This document shows positions 38,701 to 53,700 of a stretch of DNA of 64,000 nucleotides, piece after piece. The stretch comes from Pagrus major. Lineage: Eukaryota; Chordata; Actinopteri; Spariformes; Sparidae. Numbering within the stretch: position 1 is the stretch's first letter; every line of letters begins with the position of its first letter. The notes under the pieces were generated by a model, which saw only the letters and a list, made by a program, of their open reading frames with translations, did no database searches and was not told the origin of the DNA. The DNA is taken from contig NC_133235.1 in the NCBI RefSeq assembly GCF_040436345.1, positions 21,910,660 to 21,974,659 on the forward strand, read 5' to 3'. A program made the position numbers and the translations under genes.

Positions 38701-41700
38701 TTCCCCGTGAGCCAATAGCTTGGTTTTGTGCTGATCTTCCCGTGTGTGGGAGGAAGGGGATGGGAATGGTGGAGTGGTGAGGTAGTTAGGACATACAAAC
38801 AATTTTTAAAGGAATCATCAGAGGAAAATGGTCTCCTTGTGGTGTTTTACGTATGGTTTGATGGCTATGAAGTAGATCAAAGGAAAAGTGCCTGTGGCTA
38901 GTTGGGGCAAGTTGGCATTCTTTGTCAGCTCTAGATAAGAGACTAATCAATGAGTATGACCTTATTCTTAGTCAATAGCCCCTTTTCAGCGCTTGGAAGA
39001 AGGAATGATACCTCAGGATATTTGTGTGCTCACACAGTCACCCTATATATAAACAAAATAAGTGAAGAAATACTGTGGAATTTCCCTTCGGATCATTCTT
39101 TGGAAGTTATTTTTAATTGTAAACAAGCTGCAGTTTGACAATATGTACCCAGAATCTCAATGATCTGCCATCAGAGGGATCTTATCACTGCACCAACTCC
39201 AGAGAGAAAATGGCTGTTGACCTTGTCTGTTTGTGCACCGTCATGTATTGGCTTTCTGCCATACCTTTTTGGATGATTATTTTCCATCAAAATGTGAAGG
39301 GTGTCTTTTAAATGCAGTGTGTCGCATTCTCAGACACTCCAGTTAACAGTTAACCATGGGTTGAACAGGGCTGAGCACTCACCCCCACACAGTTTGATTT
39401 CTGCTCCTATGTGGTCACTATGTTCAACTGAGGGTAGGTCAGTCTCTTTAGTCTGCAGTAAATCCAGGCCAAGGTTCACTGGGTCCTTATCAGGGAAGTG
39501 CTGCTTGCTGACAATGCTGTGCCGGCTTGTCACTCAGCAGAAGCACTAAATGATGTTCCCATTTAGAGTAAATTAAGACAATAAAGCATACTTAAGGGCG
39601 TGGCTCCACAGCGTGTCCTCGCGTGCTTAGTCGGATCCAATCAGGATATGCTCCTAAGCGCCACCCTCTCGTCTAAATATGGTCACTTCTGGCTTCTTAA
39701 AAAACCAAGATGGCTACTGCTGTAATGCCAGACTCTAGGCTCGTGACCTCATGGCGGGTTAACACTTAGTCTGGATGAGTCCCGTGCAGACCACACACAT
39801 GAAAGTGACCCAGGTCTGTGAAACGGGTGACAAATTAAAGACCTGAATACATTTCTGGTTAAACGAAACAAACACAGATGCCCTCTATTACACTCACACA
39901 TTACTCTAAGTGCCCTGGTTTGATGAGTCTGAAAATGATGGAAATGATGGAAATTATGTGAATTATAGCTGTGGCCTTAACAGACACCAGATCTCCAACC
40001 AATTAAACCCACATTGGGGATTTTGGTGGGACGTATTAAGGCATCACTATGCTAGGGTCTGAAACCTGCACCTTTCCCAAAATCAAGACTGGGGAAGGCT
40101 GCATCCAAAAAGTTTCCTACCTTTCCATCTCTGAAAAATCTGTAAAGCGCATTCTTCGTGCATGCAGCAGTTGGAGTGTGGAGATGTCAACGTAAGGCAG
40201 AGTGAGTGCATCACCATAAATGGCTTCAAAGAGAGACTGTCGCCCCTTTATAATGGCAGGCTATAAACACTCTTGCCTTCATTACAAGGATACCACAATC
40301 TTTAGAGAGCGCTCTCTACCATCTTCGAAACGCAAAAATTCATCCCTTCAAGCAGAGCTTTTAGTGACTCCTTTCAGCTCGCAGATGTCCTTGTAGGGGT
40401 CTCTACACTTTGATTTTCAGGCTGTGTAAATGCAGGGTTGGTCAGGATGTTCAGACTGAATTGCCATCTTATTTTAGTTCCTTCATTCAGCCTGATATTG
40501 TGTTCATATTTGCCAATTTGGCTGGGAAGGGAGGCTATTTTGTTTTGTTTTGCCATAACCAATCAGACGCCATCAGCATGGAAGCTGCGGCGATGATTGC
40601 GAGGAACTGTCTGACGATAGAGGAAATGTGAATTCCAACAACCTGCACAGCTGTGTCGATGTAATCCATTCTTTTCTCCATTGTCGTGGTCATTTTTCTT
40701 TCACCATTTTTAATGGGTGTGGCTCGATAGTCCGCTCTTACCCGTTTGTAATTCCTCCCACAAAGCTGTAATCGCTCGGATGTTTCTCCAACTGGAGGAA
40801 ACAGACATTAAGAAGCAAAACACCAGACATATTTTAATTTCTGAACATATCCGATATGTGGGTGGTGATTCAGAGGTCTGGAACTATTGATGCTGAGGCA
40901 CTGGAATTCATCGCAGTAGAGGCAAAAGACGTGGGAGGAGAAGAGGGAACACAGCTGAGAGATGGTAACTGCAATACAGCTGCACTTTGCTTTTCACCTG
41001 TGACACCTGCAAGAGGGCCTGTAGCTCCAGACTTGGACTGCACAGTCCCTGCGGGTGCTACTAAAAATTAATCATAATTATGGCATAAAAATTAGTCACT
41101 GCAAAGCAAACAACCTCTGCTATTCTTCGGTATAGAGAAATACCACAGTCTCCTTAGTTTGAAGTGAAACGTACCAGCCCGAGTGGCCAGGATTAGGCAG
41201 TGAAATCATAGCATGGGGCCATAAGAACCTCATGTGATCAGGAAAAGGTCATGACATTAGCCTGCGGGTACAGGGAGTGGCTGCACTGAGTGCCTTTAGT
41301 GGTCAACCAATCTCTTTCACTTGCAAAACAATGGGCCTCCTTGACAGAGCCGTGTCCTCGACAGAAGGCCAGTGAGCTACTGTGGCGTGTACCAGAGCGT
41401 CTGATTCATATTCTTGTTTTGCCAAAGTCAGCGAATCAGCAAAAGCCTCTTTGGGGATTATCATCATTATTAATTAGCTATTGGCTTGATCATTGACGTC
41501 ACAGTCACTGTGTACAGATACAGTATGTGTCCAAATGTGTTTGTTTTTTAATAGACTGTGTGTCCCAGTGCTTTTGTCACCTCACAGATCCCCGGTTTTT
41601 GCATCTTTTCTGAGTTTCCCTGATGTGACATCAGAAAAGTTAGTGGTAGATTTGTGTCAGTGGCACACAGGCTGCAGCAGGGCATTGTGGGAATGCTGAT

Positions 41701-44700
41701 CTAGTGGGTTGTGGAGGATTAGGGTCAGCAGGAGTAAGGAGCTCAGGCCTCCTTTCCTTTCCACAAACTCTGTCGCACATGCTGCAGCTCCATCTACAGA
41801 ACATGTGCCATATTTGATCTAAATATGTATCACGCTTACTTTATTGTTTTCATATTAATCATATAGCCTGGACCATCACATGTGTGTGTGTGTGTTAGCA
41901 CTTTCTCCATAGCTCACCACAGGATGTACTTTTTTCCCAGTCACAATGCAGTGGCCTGTTCAGCGCACATGACGCCTTATACATAACTGAAGAATTCAAA
42001 TCCCATGCAGTCCGTAACCAGTGAACTGTTACTTTCCCCCAGCAGCACACAGAGAAGGGGTCTCGGGGTTAGTTGGTTCAAACTCAGCAGGTCTTGCACC
42101 CATCGCCCTGCTCTCAGCTCATTGGCTTTGTCATTCCAGCTGCGATAGTGTCTGTGAACAGAGAGCATTATTCATGTCCTCAGAAGGGGGCAAGTCCTAA
42201 TTGAAATTCCGGTCTTTTCCACTGGAATGAAGCGGGCCCGCCGACACCCACTGTATTATGCTGGCCTTGTCACCTTGAAAGGCCCATCTGGAGACTGCTC
42301 ACATTCCTGGGCAGCAGAAAGGACCCATTAGGAAAAAAAATAGTGATGTACAACAAAAAGGGATGAATGAAGCGGGACAAAAGATTCGGGCAACGCGAGA
42401 ATAGCAGCATTACAGTAGTGTTCGCTTTCTACGGTTTGATGTGAAGCCATCCCCTACACTGCAGTAACTAAAGGGCTGGACTGTCTGTGGTTGCTGGCTG
42501 CCAGTGTGGTGTGCATGCTAATGGAGGGGTGAATGAATCAGTGCCATTCTGATAGAGGAGAATTGAGTACAAGGAACCTCTTTCTAGCTAGTTCAGTCTC
42601 ACAGCAGCCTACTGTCTTGGTCTGTCTACTGTCTCTGAACAACAACTGTACATGCTGATTTATTGCCTTGTATTTAATGTCAAACCGAATCTGACATGCA
42701 CTGTTGCTCTAAAAGTGACTTTGTGTTTGATACAAGGACATATCAATAATTGTGTAGTCTATAAAATGTCAGAAATTTCCCAGAGTCCAAAGTAACACCT
42801 TTTATATTGCTTCTTTTGTCAAACCAAGAGTAAATTTCTACTGATAGAAACCAGAAAAGCAGTAAATCCTTCCATTTGAGAGGCCTAAACCAGAAAACTT
42901 TCAGGATAAGTGATAAACATTTTTAAAATTGATAAAATGTTGTTTAAAGTTGATTCATTTTAGGAGCAGAAATGGACTGTAATATTTATAATTATGTTTA
43001 AAGGTGTACTATGTGAGAATTGGCCGCCTGTCAGATTCATACTCAAAACAAATGTGGGGGCAGCATATCACCAGAGTAGCCGCTAACTGCTGCTAACTGT
43101 AGTTGCCCCAAGGTAGTTAGCTCAGTTAGCCATGCAGCTGAAAATACAGAATCGCTGCGTTTTCGTTAGCTTAGCATTAGCCTTTTACATCTACACAGGA
43201 AATGGGTCCTCCTCCAGTGAGTTCGCCATGTTGCACTGCCATGTTTCTACAGTAGCCCAGAACAGACGAACCAAACACTGACTCTAAAGAGCGTCTGCCA
43301 CGTTTTTTTGGGCGTTTTTAGTTGCCACCTCAGGGGAAGGTGAGATAAGAGGTGTTCAGTTTCTTTACCTTAAACGTCACAGTATCAGTACAGTTGTTCA
43401 TAATGTGCAATGGCCAGGGGGAATATATGTCTGTTATGCATCAGAAAAACGTACACCTCTCCTCATGAGTATCGTCATCACTGTCGGGATCCATGTTCGG
43501 GCCTGTCTGCCTCACCTAGTCACAGGTTGTGTTGTGTCCTGATGGTTGATTCATCAACTCTGGCCTGTTTCTGTCAGCATGAGGAAAGAATCAGCTGATG
43601 TTGGAGTTATAGTTTAAATAGGTTGTTAGGTCTGTAGCACAGTCCAATCGGAAGCAATCAGCTGTATATCATCAGTACAGAGTGTGCTAACCTAGCTGAC
43701 GTTTGTCTGTTGAAGCCTAATATCACTGACATAATATTTTGTAATTTGAGTTATGTTGTGTTAGTCTTTTAAATCTTCCTAGATGACATTATTTGGTCAG
43801 ATATGCCAAAAATATCCCAATGTTATTATTATCTCTCATTCTCGTTATGAAAGGGCAAGCTAACGTTAGCAGTTCCAACTGGTAGCGACTGGATATAAAT
43901 ACTTGACTAGTAACAAATCATCTCTACCTGATCATTTTTTGTTGTTGTCATTGTTGCCATAGGTTACATGCTCACTTTGTTTCTTCGTGGGTTACAGAAA
44001 ACCTAATAACACTTGTGCTCCCTCTTTCTTCCCCTCCTCTCTTTATACTCTCTGCCAGGGATCGAGCTGTGCCTGCCAGGTTGGCGTTTTTCCATGACCA
44101 TGGTGGCCAGTTTTGTGGTGTTGGGTGGTCAGCTGCTGATGCCCGGGGTGGCATACCTCTGCGGTGACTGGCAGGTCCTCCAAGCTGTCATCATCTGCCC
44201 CCTCCTGCTGATGCTGTCCTACATCTGGTGAGAAAAAGACCCGAGCATCTGCTGCACTTTGGCACCGGCGCGTCTTTTTTTAAAAAGCATTTCTGTATTC
44301 TGGTGAAGTTTAAAAGGTGTTTTTCAGTTTAAGTTCTACATGAGACCTTCTACTGCTGAAATATGTGGTGCCATCTGTGATCAAACTCTACGTGTTAGAT
44401 CCTAAGCAACAGTGTTTTCCCAGTCTAAATAAAACCCTGTTAAACCAACAATCCTTTAGCAGATTTACTTGATTTAAACACAGAGGTGAAGAAAGTCTTA
44501 CCTCGAAGGACATTTCTCAGCAATGAATTCCCCATTGAATTAAAGTAATGTCTTTCGCTGACTCATTTTCACTGACCTCTACCGTGACTGCAGTCCCTTT
44601 TGCTAAAGCTCAGGCTGTAAATACTTGTGTGTTCGCTTCCATTTACCCTACGATGCTCCACAGCACTGCTGATGTGTTCAAAGCCAGCAGAAGAAAATCG

Positions 44701-47700
44701 AGGAATATAGATTTTCTCACACACCAGAAGCCTTGGCTTTCTTTAGTGGTGTACCTGAAGAACAAAGGGGGTTTCCACTCAGAAACAGTCAGAAGTACTC
44801 ACTAATCAACATCAATACTGCTGATATCATGCACTTCAATCAGTGTAGGGCACAGAGGGCAGAACCGAAGGGGGACTGATGGGTGTTTCCACCATGATTA
44901 TGTGTAGGAGTCGGGAACCTAAAGAGCACTTGACTGTGACCCTGAGGAATGAAAAAGCTAAAAAGGGCTACAGAACTCAAGGACATGAAGCTGGTTGTGA
45001 AACTGATATTTCGCACAAATATTACTGGACATTGGACAGTGGACTCAAACTAGCCAACACTGTAGCCTCTTTCCACATATGTAACAGAGCTGTCCACACA
45101 GCACCCACTGCTGAGATACACAATTGCATAATCAAGCTTGAGTCAGCCTTCACAAGAGGATTCTGGGAATTTCAAAAGCATGGACCCATGTTGACTTTCA
45201 TGATCAAGCCAGACAGCGTTTACGGGCGCAGCTTGGACTCATCACTGATAAAATGGCTGACGCTGCGGACATAAAAATACAGCTGATTGGGCTGAAGAGT
45301 TCAACACTGCAGGTGATCTTAGTCTGCTGATTTGGGGAAAAACACACTTGAAACCACACCAGTGCAACATCATGAATCATGCACTTTTACTCACGCAGAC
45401 ATCTGCTCCTGAGAAATTCAACCAACAGGGGCAAACGAGGCATTGTTTTTGCTGACTTGTCCTCAAATCAACATATTTCTGCGAGTAGAAACTCGACCGC
45501 TCGGAGGAATGTGTGCCACATAACGCAACACAGCTACCTGATAATGGAGTGTAACAAATAAAAGTAGTGATAACAATGGCCGGCAGCCATGTGCTTGTTT
45601 ATTGTTCCCACTGTTCCCACTGTTAAGACCTATGTGAGACCTTTCCACCTGTAAATAGTATGCTGGTATGTCTAAGTGAAGTTCAGAATACACTTTATAA
45701 TCTCGTCTTTCTACATTTAATCCAAAATGTGTTGAAATGACACAATGGTTGACAAAAAACAAGGTACAAACTCCGATTATGAGAGATTTCAATCAGCCGG
45801 CTAAAATGAGGATTCATTTAATCTCCACTCATTTTTCATGTCTTGTTAACAAGGACATCCCTCGTCTTTTTGACAGGATCTTCCCTGAGTCACTGCGTTG
45901 GCTGCTGGCCACGCAGCAGTACTGCCGCTCCAAGTGGATCATGGGACACATAGCAAAGAAGAACAGGGTGAACATGGAGCTTGACGCCGATAATATCCTC
46001 ACAGGTAACAAAACACATTACTCATTTTTCAAGAAATCTTCTCTGATTCCTCTTCCAAGCTTTTTTTGTTTCTCCGTTCTTCGTTGTAGTATCCCCCGGC
46101 TGTGTTTTTCCCTAAATAAGCCAGATTGGCAAGGCTATATCACTTTCCTGTCTGGTTGCCATAGTAACAGGTGTCGAACATTGCATTATGACACCCTAGA
46201 AGGTTCATTAATTTCATTACAGCTTGGCTGGTTGGACATGAGCTGACGTGTTGGTGTGCAGACGGCAGATGGACTTAGGTCAGGCACTTTGACCCCGAGG
46301 TTAACTGTGTCTGGACTCAGACCTGCTGGAGGCAAAGAGCAGAGTGAACTGTGCCGGTTTTTAATGTCATAGTAGATTGCATTTGTGCTAAGTTTTAAAG
46401 GGTTAAAGGGTCCATTTTGTAATGTTGTCACACACTTAGAATAACAAGTGGACAAACTTTGACAAGCACTGAGGCAATCTACTGGACCAACTCTAAAACA
46501 TTCCGTACCTATTAGTCATTTAGAGCCCAAAATATGACATAAAAATACCGAAATTACCCTTTAACAGTGTCGTTTACTATGCTATATTTTCTTCATCTCT
46601 GTCCTGTCATTGCTCATTGTATTTATCAATACACTTAGAAAAATAGTGCCACTGCGGGGAAGAGGAAAGGAGGAACCACTCGGTGTGAAATTGACTGCAG
46701 AACTCAAAGACTGTTTGCTGATGCAGCATTAAAGAAAAGTACGCTGCTATAGACATTAATTTACCCACTGTTGTTTTTATAGTAACTGGATGTCCCCGGC
46801 CCTTACTGTAATATTTCCCACTATAAACCGCTCGGTGATAAATAAAGTATTGGGTACTAAATGTTCTTATTGCTGTCCTACAAAGCCAAAAATATGTTTT
46901 AGTCAAGACCAAAATCTGATTTATTGACGTTTGTTTTGCCCTTTAGGTTATAAAATGTATAATTATAAAGACAAAAGCATTTTAAATGTGCAGATAAAAC
47001 AAAACACAGCTAAAAGTCAAACCACACAGTCAACTACACAGTTAGCGAAAGCAAGAGAGCCAAATCCTGCTAAAGCTAGCTAGAGATAGCCACAGTTAGC
47101 CATGACTAAAGCTACATAACTGTTAAATGAATTGACACATTTTGGTAAAGTAACATCTTGGTAAATTAGTTTGTTATCTTGTGTAATAAGGCAGAAGATA
47201 ATTGACATTAGCTAACATTAGCTTAGCAGAGTAACATCTGGATCATTTTCTGACAGTTTAGTGTGGTCAAGCTAATTTTGAATCACCTCTTTAAACATAT
47301 TCATGTATAACTTAATTTATTATATGAATTTTAAGGTTATTGTTTAAAGAAATAGTAAATAAATAGTAGGTGGAAAGCTGGAAAAACACATTTTGATCAT
47401 ATTTCCTAAAGCTTGCATCAGTCATTTTGTACAAAAAGGCAAAACATGAAGGAATCCTATCCATCTGTTATAGTTTACCCAGCCATCTTGAAAACTTTAA
47501 CTTAAGCTTTTCACGAGTTCTTGCTCTCTGCCTTTGTAGGGCAGTATAGCAGAGCGCTTTTTTCAAGCATTGAAACATGACAGATGCATGTGTAACTCCT
47601 GATGAGGTCATCTTAGGAAAGCGAGCGCATGGATTTACATACAGTAGATCCCAGGAGGGATAGTCTTACACAGAGGTTGGTAGCTCGGTAAGGGAATCAC

Positions 47701-50700
47701 TGGAAAAGCCTGAGCGATACAGCCCGAGATAACCTTGAGGCGGTGGTGTGGAATGCCGTCACATGCCTGAGTCAACATGAATATACTGTACCGCAAAGCC
47801 AGAGGTGTGTTTCTGTGGCAACCCGCAGTCCGATACCAAAACATCCAGCCATGTGCAACGCCTCATATCACTCGCAGCTCTGGGGTGTTGTCCTCTAAGG
47901 CACTGTTCCTGTTCTTCAGTGAGCATTGTCATACCTGTCTCACAAAGCAGCGGGAGACCAGTCATGTGGGATGAAACGTGCTCATTAAAAATACATGTGG
48001 AGTTTTTTTTCTGTGGTCACAATAAATCAGGGACGTCCTTGTTTGACTCTTTAGAGAGAACCCAGACTGCTGTCGAACTTTCCTTTGAACTGAAAGCTAT
48101 CTGACATGATGTATTAACTAGAGCCTGAAGGGTATATAAAGCTTATATAACCTGATTACAGATGTATTGGAATCCATGTATATGTTGGCAGATAGGCAAA
48201 TAAAATGCATTTTTTATAGGCTGAACCTTTATGTTTCTAAATACACGTGACATTTTTATTTGCTTTTTATTTAAATCACAATTTAAAAGAGATCTATTAT
48301 GCTATGTTTAATATACGTTCTTGTGCATATAAATGACACTGAAAGTTAAAAAGGTACACTGCTCCTGAAACGCCTCATAAGTGGCCCTGCCTTTAATCTG
48401 TGACTCTGACATCACACTGTGTCACATTTGCATAATTTATGCCTAGCGGCTAGTTTGGCATGTAAGAATTGATTTAGCACAGCTGCTCTGTTGTTGTTGT
48501 TAGTGATGCTGGGTCAGGCGTGTGTGAGCTGACCAATCAGAGCTGACTGGGTCTTCGGGAGGGCGGGCCTTAAAGAGACAGGAGCCAAGTGTTTCAGACA
48601 GAGGGGGAATACAATACAATAAGCTTGTAAATCTATTCTAGTAGTAACCCAAAATACAATGATGAACCTGAAAATTAGCATAATATGTCTCCTCTAATAT
48701 AATCTAATTTCCAGTAGAGTTTATTGCTGATAGGTTGTTTTCATCTTATGTTAGAGTCTAAATATTCTGCCTCAGTAGATATCTTTGTCAGAGACCTTCA
48801 ACCAAACTTTACGGGGTAACTGGCAAAAGTTTCTCAATATCTCAATAAAAGTTGTGTTTAGTGATTTAGAATTAATTATATGTGCTGATACGACAACATC
48901 AGGAAAAACACAGACCAAAAAAAAGTGTCCAAGAGCGACTGAGGCAGAAACCTGCCACTGTATCGCACTTCGGTATATTCAAAATGACCACCATTTGCAT
49001 ATATTTTTCAGGCTCTAATCTGAACTTGTTTGCTTTTTTTTCCAGAACTGCAGAGAGCTCTTCAAAAGAAACCCAAAAAGACGTGCATTGTGAAAATGGT
49101 CGGGACGAGGAACCTGTGGAAAAATATCGTGGTGCTCTGCGTCAACTCGTAAGTGCTCGTCTCATTAGTACTAAGAACGTTTGCGTGTCAAGTTAAGTGT
49201 GTGGGAGGATCTGAAAACTGAGCGAGGAGGAAAAAAAAGGGAAATGCTTGTGTGTGCTTGTGTGTCTATGCGGGGCGAGGCAATGCCAGTCAGAAGCGCC
49301 ATTTTGTGCAGCTAAGATGCCACTATTAAACCTGCAGGCTCTATACAGCATTGATCAGTAGCCCTCAATGCTTTTGTCCTTCCATATTTGTACTGCTCTC
49401 TCTTTTCATCTCCACTGGGATCTCTCCTCCTCTCCAGCTAGGCGGACCCAGCTTTGGCTCTGCCTCGGCGGCGCACGGTGTCCCTGACTCTCCCAGTCAG
49501 CATAAATTTTGCATGAGCTGTGTCCTTATGAAACATTAGACAACCAGGGGAGAGGGTGTGAGTGTTTGCTGCCATTTTTTTTTTGTGTGTGTGTGTGTAT
49601 GCTTGTGGGGCGTGTGCTTGTGTGTCAATGAGTCAGTGTTTACATGTGTGCATCAGTTGAAATGAGAGAAGATGTGATAAAAACCTGGTCCCGCTTCCTT
49701 TTCCGTCTCCTCCCAACCTCTTCATCTTTTGCTTGGATCTCTCTGTATCTTCTCCCTTTGTGTTTAATCCCCTCCCTCTTTGTTTTCTTATGTTTCTCCT
49801 ACTCTACATACTTGGACTACTAATGTCCTCAATCCTAGCCACTGTATCCTCTTATATGTTTTCCTACCTCACCAGTTTGCCATGTGTCTCTTCTTTACAC
49901 AGGCTAACAGGCTATGGGATCCACCACTGCTTCGCCCGCAGCATGATGGACAATGAGGCTCAGGAGACGACCATGTTCCATAACTTCTATGCAGATTATT
50001 ACACCATGGCGGGCATCGCGGTGGCCTCCTGCATGGCGCTGTGCCCGGCGGTGGGCCTGATGGGCCGGCGTGGCGGCCTTCTCATGTTTATGATCATCAC
50101 TGCTCTGGCGTCGCTGCTGCAGCTGGGCCTGCTCAATTGTGAGTACTTTATGAGGAACGCGTGCCGGCTTAAGCATTCGACAGGATGATGTTTATTGGAT
50201 GTGAATATCAGATTTGAAGAAACTCTATAACAGGCTTTAAACTATTTAAGGGCTCTTGGCTTCTCTTTAAAGAAGGATTAAATGAAAAGGCTGGTGCTGT
50301 TGTATATTTCAAGTTGTCAACAAATCCAATGAAGACACAAAACTAACAAATAACCGATGCTTCCTGTACTACAAAGTAATGTCTGTGTATCCAAAGCCTC
50401 ATATGTCATATTTTTTGTGACATAAAGCTCAATTATTGTCCAAAAACGATTATTTAGGAAGAAAATAGTCACCTAGAAATGCACTATTTACCCATATTTA
50501 GGTAGCGGAAGCTTAAAACAACAGTACCTCCCTGTTTCAGTGAATTGTTTAGCCTTTTTGAAAATTAAGTGACTCTTTTTTAAAGTGTTATTATTGAAAC
50601 AACTTGAATTGACTGTTAAACATGAATGAATACATGAAATGTAAACGTTTTAATGAAGCTGTAGGCAGAGAAACCTCTTTCACAGAGGAGATGACCAACT

Positions 50701-53700
50701 AATGTCCCATTAAGACTGGGTGATGATGATTAATAGCGACATGTCATCACTATTGTTGATTGACTTTCGGTGCAAAAGTCCGCATCTGGTTGTTGTTTGG
50801 TTGGTTTGTCATCATGCAGAAACTTACATCCCGTCACGTGGGGAAAAACCTTTCAGAAGGGATTTGGAAAATAGTCTTTTGACTCTAAAAAATACATACT
50901 TTGACCAAATTTTTTGATGAGATCATATTGCATAGCGTCTTACAAAATTCTGGCCGAATGAATAATTAAATAGTAATAGAATAAGTTATCAGAATTATTT
51001 TTCACTTCTGTCTGATAACACATAACAGTGGAGCACAATTCATGATATTAAACACTGATTTGATTCCCCAACATGTCATTTTGAACACATATGATATATA
51101 TGTTGACATATTAAACATTTGATTTCCGTCATCTTACTCATCCAACGTTAAAACGAAAAGAATTGAAAAAAGAATCAACAGTTTTTTTGTATTCATCACT
51201 AAAACTGACTCGTATTTGAGACAGCTTGAACATTAGCAGTCAAAGTCCTGCCTCTCCTACACATGTGCTTTAAATGCTAACAGTCAGCGTGGTGAGTGAA
51301 CTATGTCAGGGCTCTGTTAGCTTTAGTTGTTTCTAATGGAGTCGGCGAACATGATTACAAACTGCTGTTTTAGTCAATGTGTACCAAAAGAGAGCTGCAG
51401 ATCAAAACAGTAAACAAGTCAGTGTATTCAGTTACAAATGAGCGTGACTTAATGTTTAACCTGAGTCAACACATCAAGGTTATGCTCATGTTTCACGCCC
51501 CCGTCTGAAGTTGTTTACGTGGTGAAAGTGTGTTGACAGGCTTCTGCCAACATGTGTGCGTGTTTTTGTTTCTAATGTTTGACTCTGGATTAAATTTATA
51601 TGTGAGTGCATGTGATGCTTTAACTGTTGTGCTTCTCACTGATCCATATCTGTTTCTCTTTCATTCTCCTCTAGTGCTGGGGAAGTACAGCAACCATCTG
51701 AATATAGGTAGGATCATCTCTTTATTTCTAGGTCTTGTATTTGGGTTGATAAGCTGATCAATAACTGTTCTGCTTCTATGTTATCCCACTGTCATTTTTA
51801 TCAGCTTCACATTCTTTCAAAGTGTGAAATGAATTGTTTAGCCTGCTGCTTTATCTTGATGAGGTTTCAGAACATGTGCTGCATTCAGCCGTCCTGCAGT
51901 ATTTCATTAGGCGTATACAAACCCTGTAGAGACACATAATGAAGTCCGAGATGTAATTATGGCTAGCTTTTCACTTATTTATCCCCTTTGTGTTGAAGAG
52001 GGCGAGCCTCTTTGTTATAGAAATCTCACAACCAGCCTTCCTTCACTGTTCTTCTCTCTTTATCAATCTCTTTATTCTCTCCTGTCTAATCCCCCTGTGG
52101 GAAGCACGAGCTGATCACAGAGCACTCTCCTCTGATCCGCTTTCTGCCATCTTCAGCATGTCTTACTCAGAGAAAAAACACTGTAATCAAACCATCTTGG
52201 GCCTAAATGGGTTATTTCTGTGCAAGGCAATTCCTCAAAAACTCATCAACATAAACATTAGTGCTGGAAAACCATTATCTTTTGTTTGGCCGAAGTTTAT
52301 TGGCACTTTACGTCTAGGTTTTCCAAATGCAAAGTTTGAAATACTCAAGTTTCTTCTGTGTGTTCCAGTTTCAGGAACACCTCATTCATTTGCACACACA
52401 AATGATCATTTATAAGCAACTGAAATTTTATGCCCCCAATGTTGTGCCAATTTTTCCCCATTGTATCGAACATGGTATCGAATTGATATTTATCAAGGTA
52501 TTGTATTGAAGTTAGAAATTCCAGTATCAGGACAACACTACTTTGAAGCGTGTCTATACTTTGATTTAAGTTTTTTTTTAAGGGTGCATAAATGTAAGTG
52601 TTTAAACAAACAAACAAATCTTTCAATTTCGGTCAAATTCTGATTGAAAACATAAAGTCAGTTCACCAAATCATGTTGCTATAAATTACATTCAGACACC
52701 AGAACTCAATATTAAAAATTCAAGCTTCAACAGAACAGAGAATAATGAACTGAGCCTGAGGGAATCAATCACAGACCTCTATCCTGTCAGATTACTTTGT
52801 GTCAGTCACATGATCAACGACAGAAGTTCAGTTGAGTCACTGGAAATCACGGTGACTTCCTGAATTTCTGAAATTGCACCACTTGAAAACCCTGTAACCA
52901 CAACTATAAAATATGACACATGCATTTAGACTGCAGTTATTAAAAAACATTTGAATGATGTATTGTAAGTGTAACTGTGGTGTTTAAAATTGAACATGAA
53001 TTATTCAGCAGTGGTTAGGTATACAGTGCAAATGATTATGGCCTCTTTCTGCTTCTGTATATCCTCTATTCTCACCATTAGAATTCCCAGCATTCCTTTC
53101 TCTTCTCTTCATATCGTTTAAAAACATTTTAAAAACACAATAATGTATTTTTATTATTCAAAATAGTGCATGCTGTGCTTTTGGGAAATACTCTTTCCCT
53201 AAAAAGCAGAGAAATTCAACCCTCCCTTGCCCTTTATGTGCATGGACAGCGCTCTTGTCCTTATAGATTAAGTGTAATGGCCACATGTGTGTTTCTCCTG
53301 CTTCGTCTGCAGATAGCTCAGGTACGCTGAATAAGAACTTCTCCATCGCCTTCTCCATCATCGGCATGTTTTCCTCCCACGCAGTGAGCAACTTGAGCAT
53401 CTTCTTCTGTGCTGAGATCACACCCACTGTGATCAGGTAAGCCCACTGGAACACAGGGACTGTACCGAAAATGTGCTTTTTACAGGAGAGTAAAACAGCT
53501 GTGTTAATGTGTAGCACATTCTTTGTCATAATAATGTTTCCATGTTCAGTAAAGTTATATACAGCATGTCATCAGTTCACAAGCACTGAGTAAATGTTTT
53601 AAGGCAGAAGCATTGCAGAAATTGAAAGTGCTCTTTCAACGCTTGTTTTATTGTCCTGATAAGCTTATAATTCAGTTTACACAGAGGTTGGTTTCCATTG

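Larger units (their letters stand above)
29572..44058 (+). other. slc22a23 intron 3
   Basis: At 14.5 kb this is the largest intron. I recognise a repeat fragment at 31915-32062, a TTAA-bordered MITE at 35210-35507, CT-rich tracts near 35668, a CCAGG pentamer run near 37648-37668, a poly-T run at about 37480-37499, a GATTAATC-family fragment near 42742-42930 and a MITE composite at 43000-43380. No additional exon or nested gene was recognised. Confidence 0.75.

Noticed and set aside
44879..45274. 131-codon open frame in slc22a23 intron 4
   Set aside because: No recognised domain and no neighbouring exons in phase. A chance frame or old repeat is more likely.
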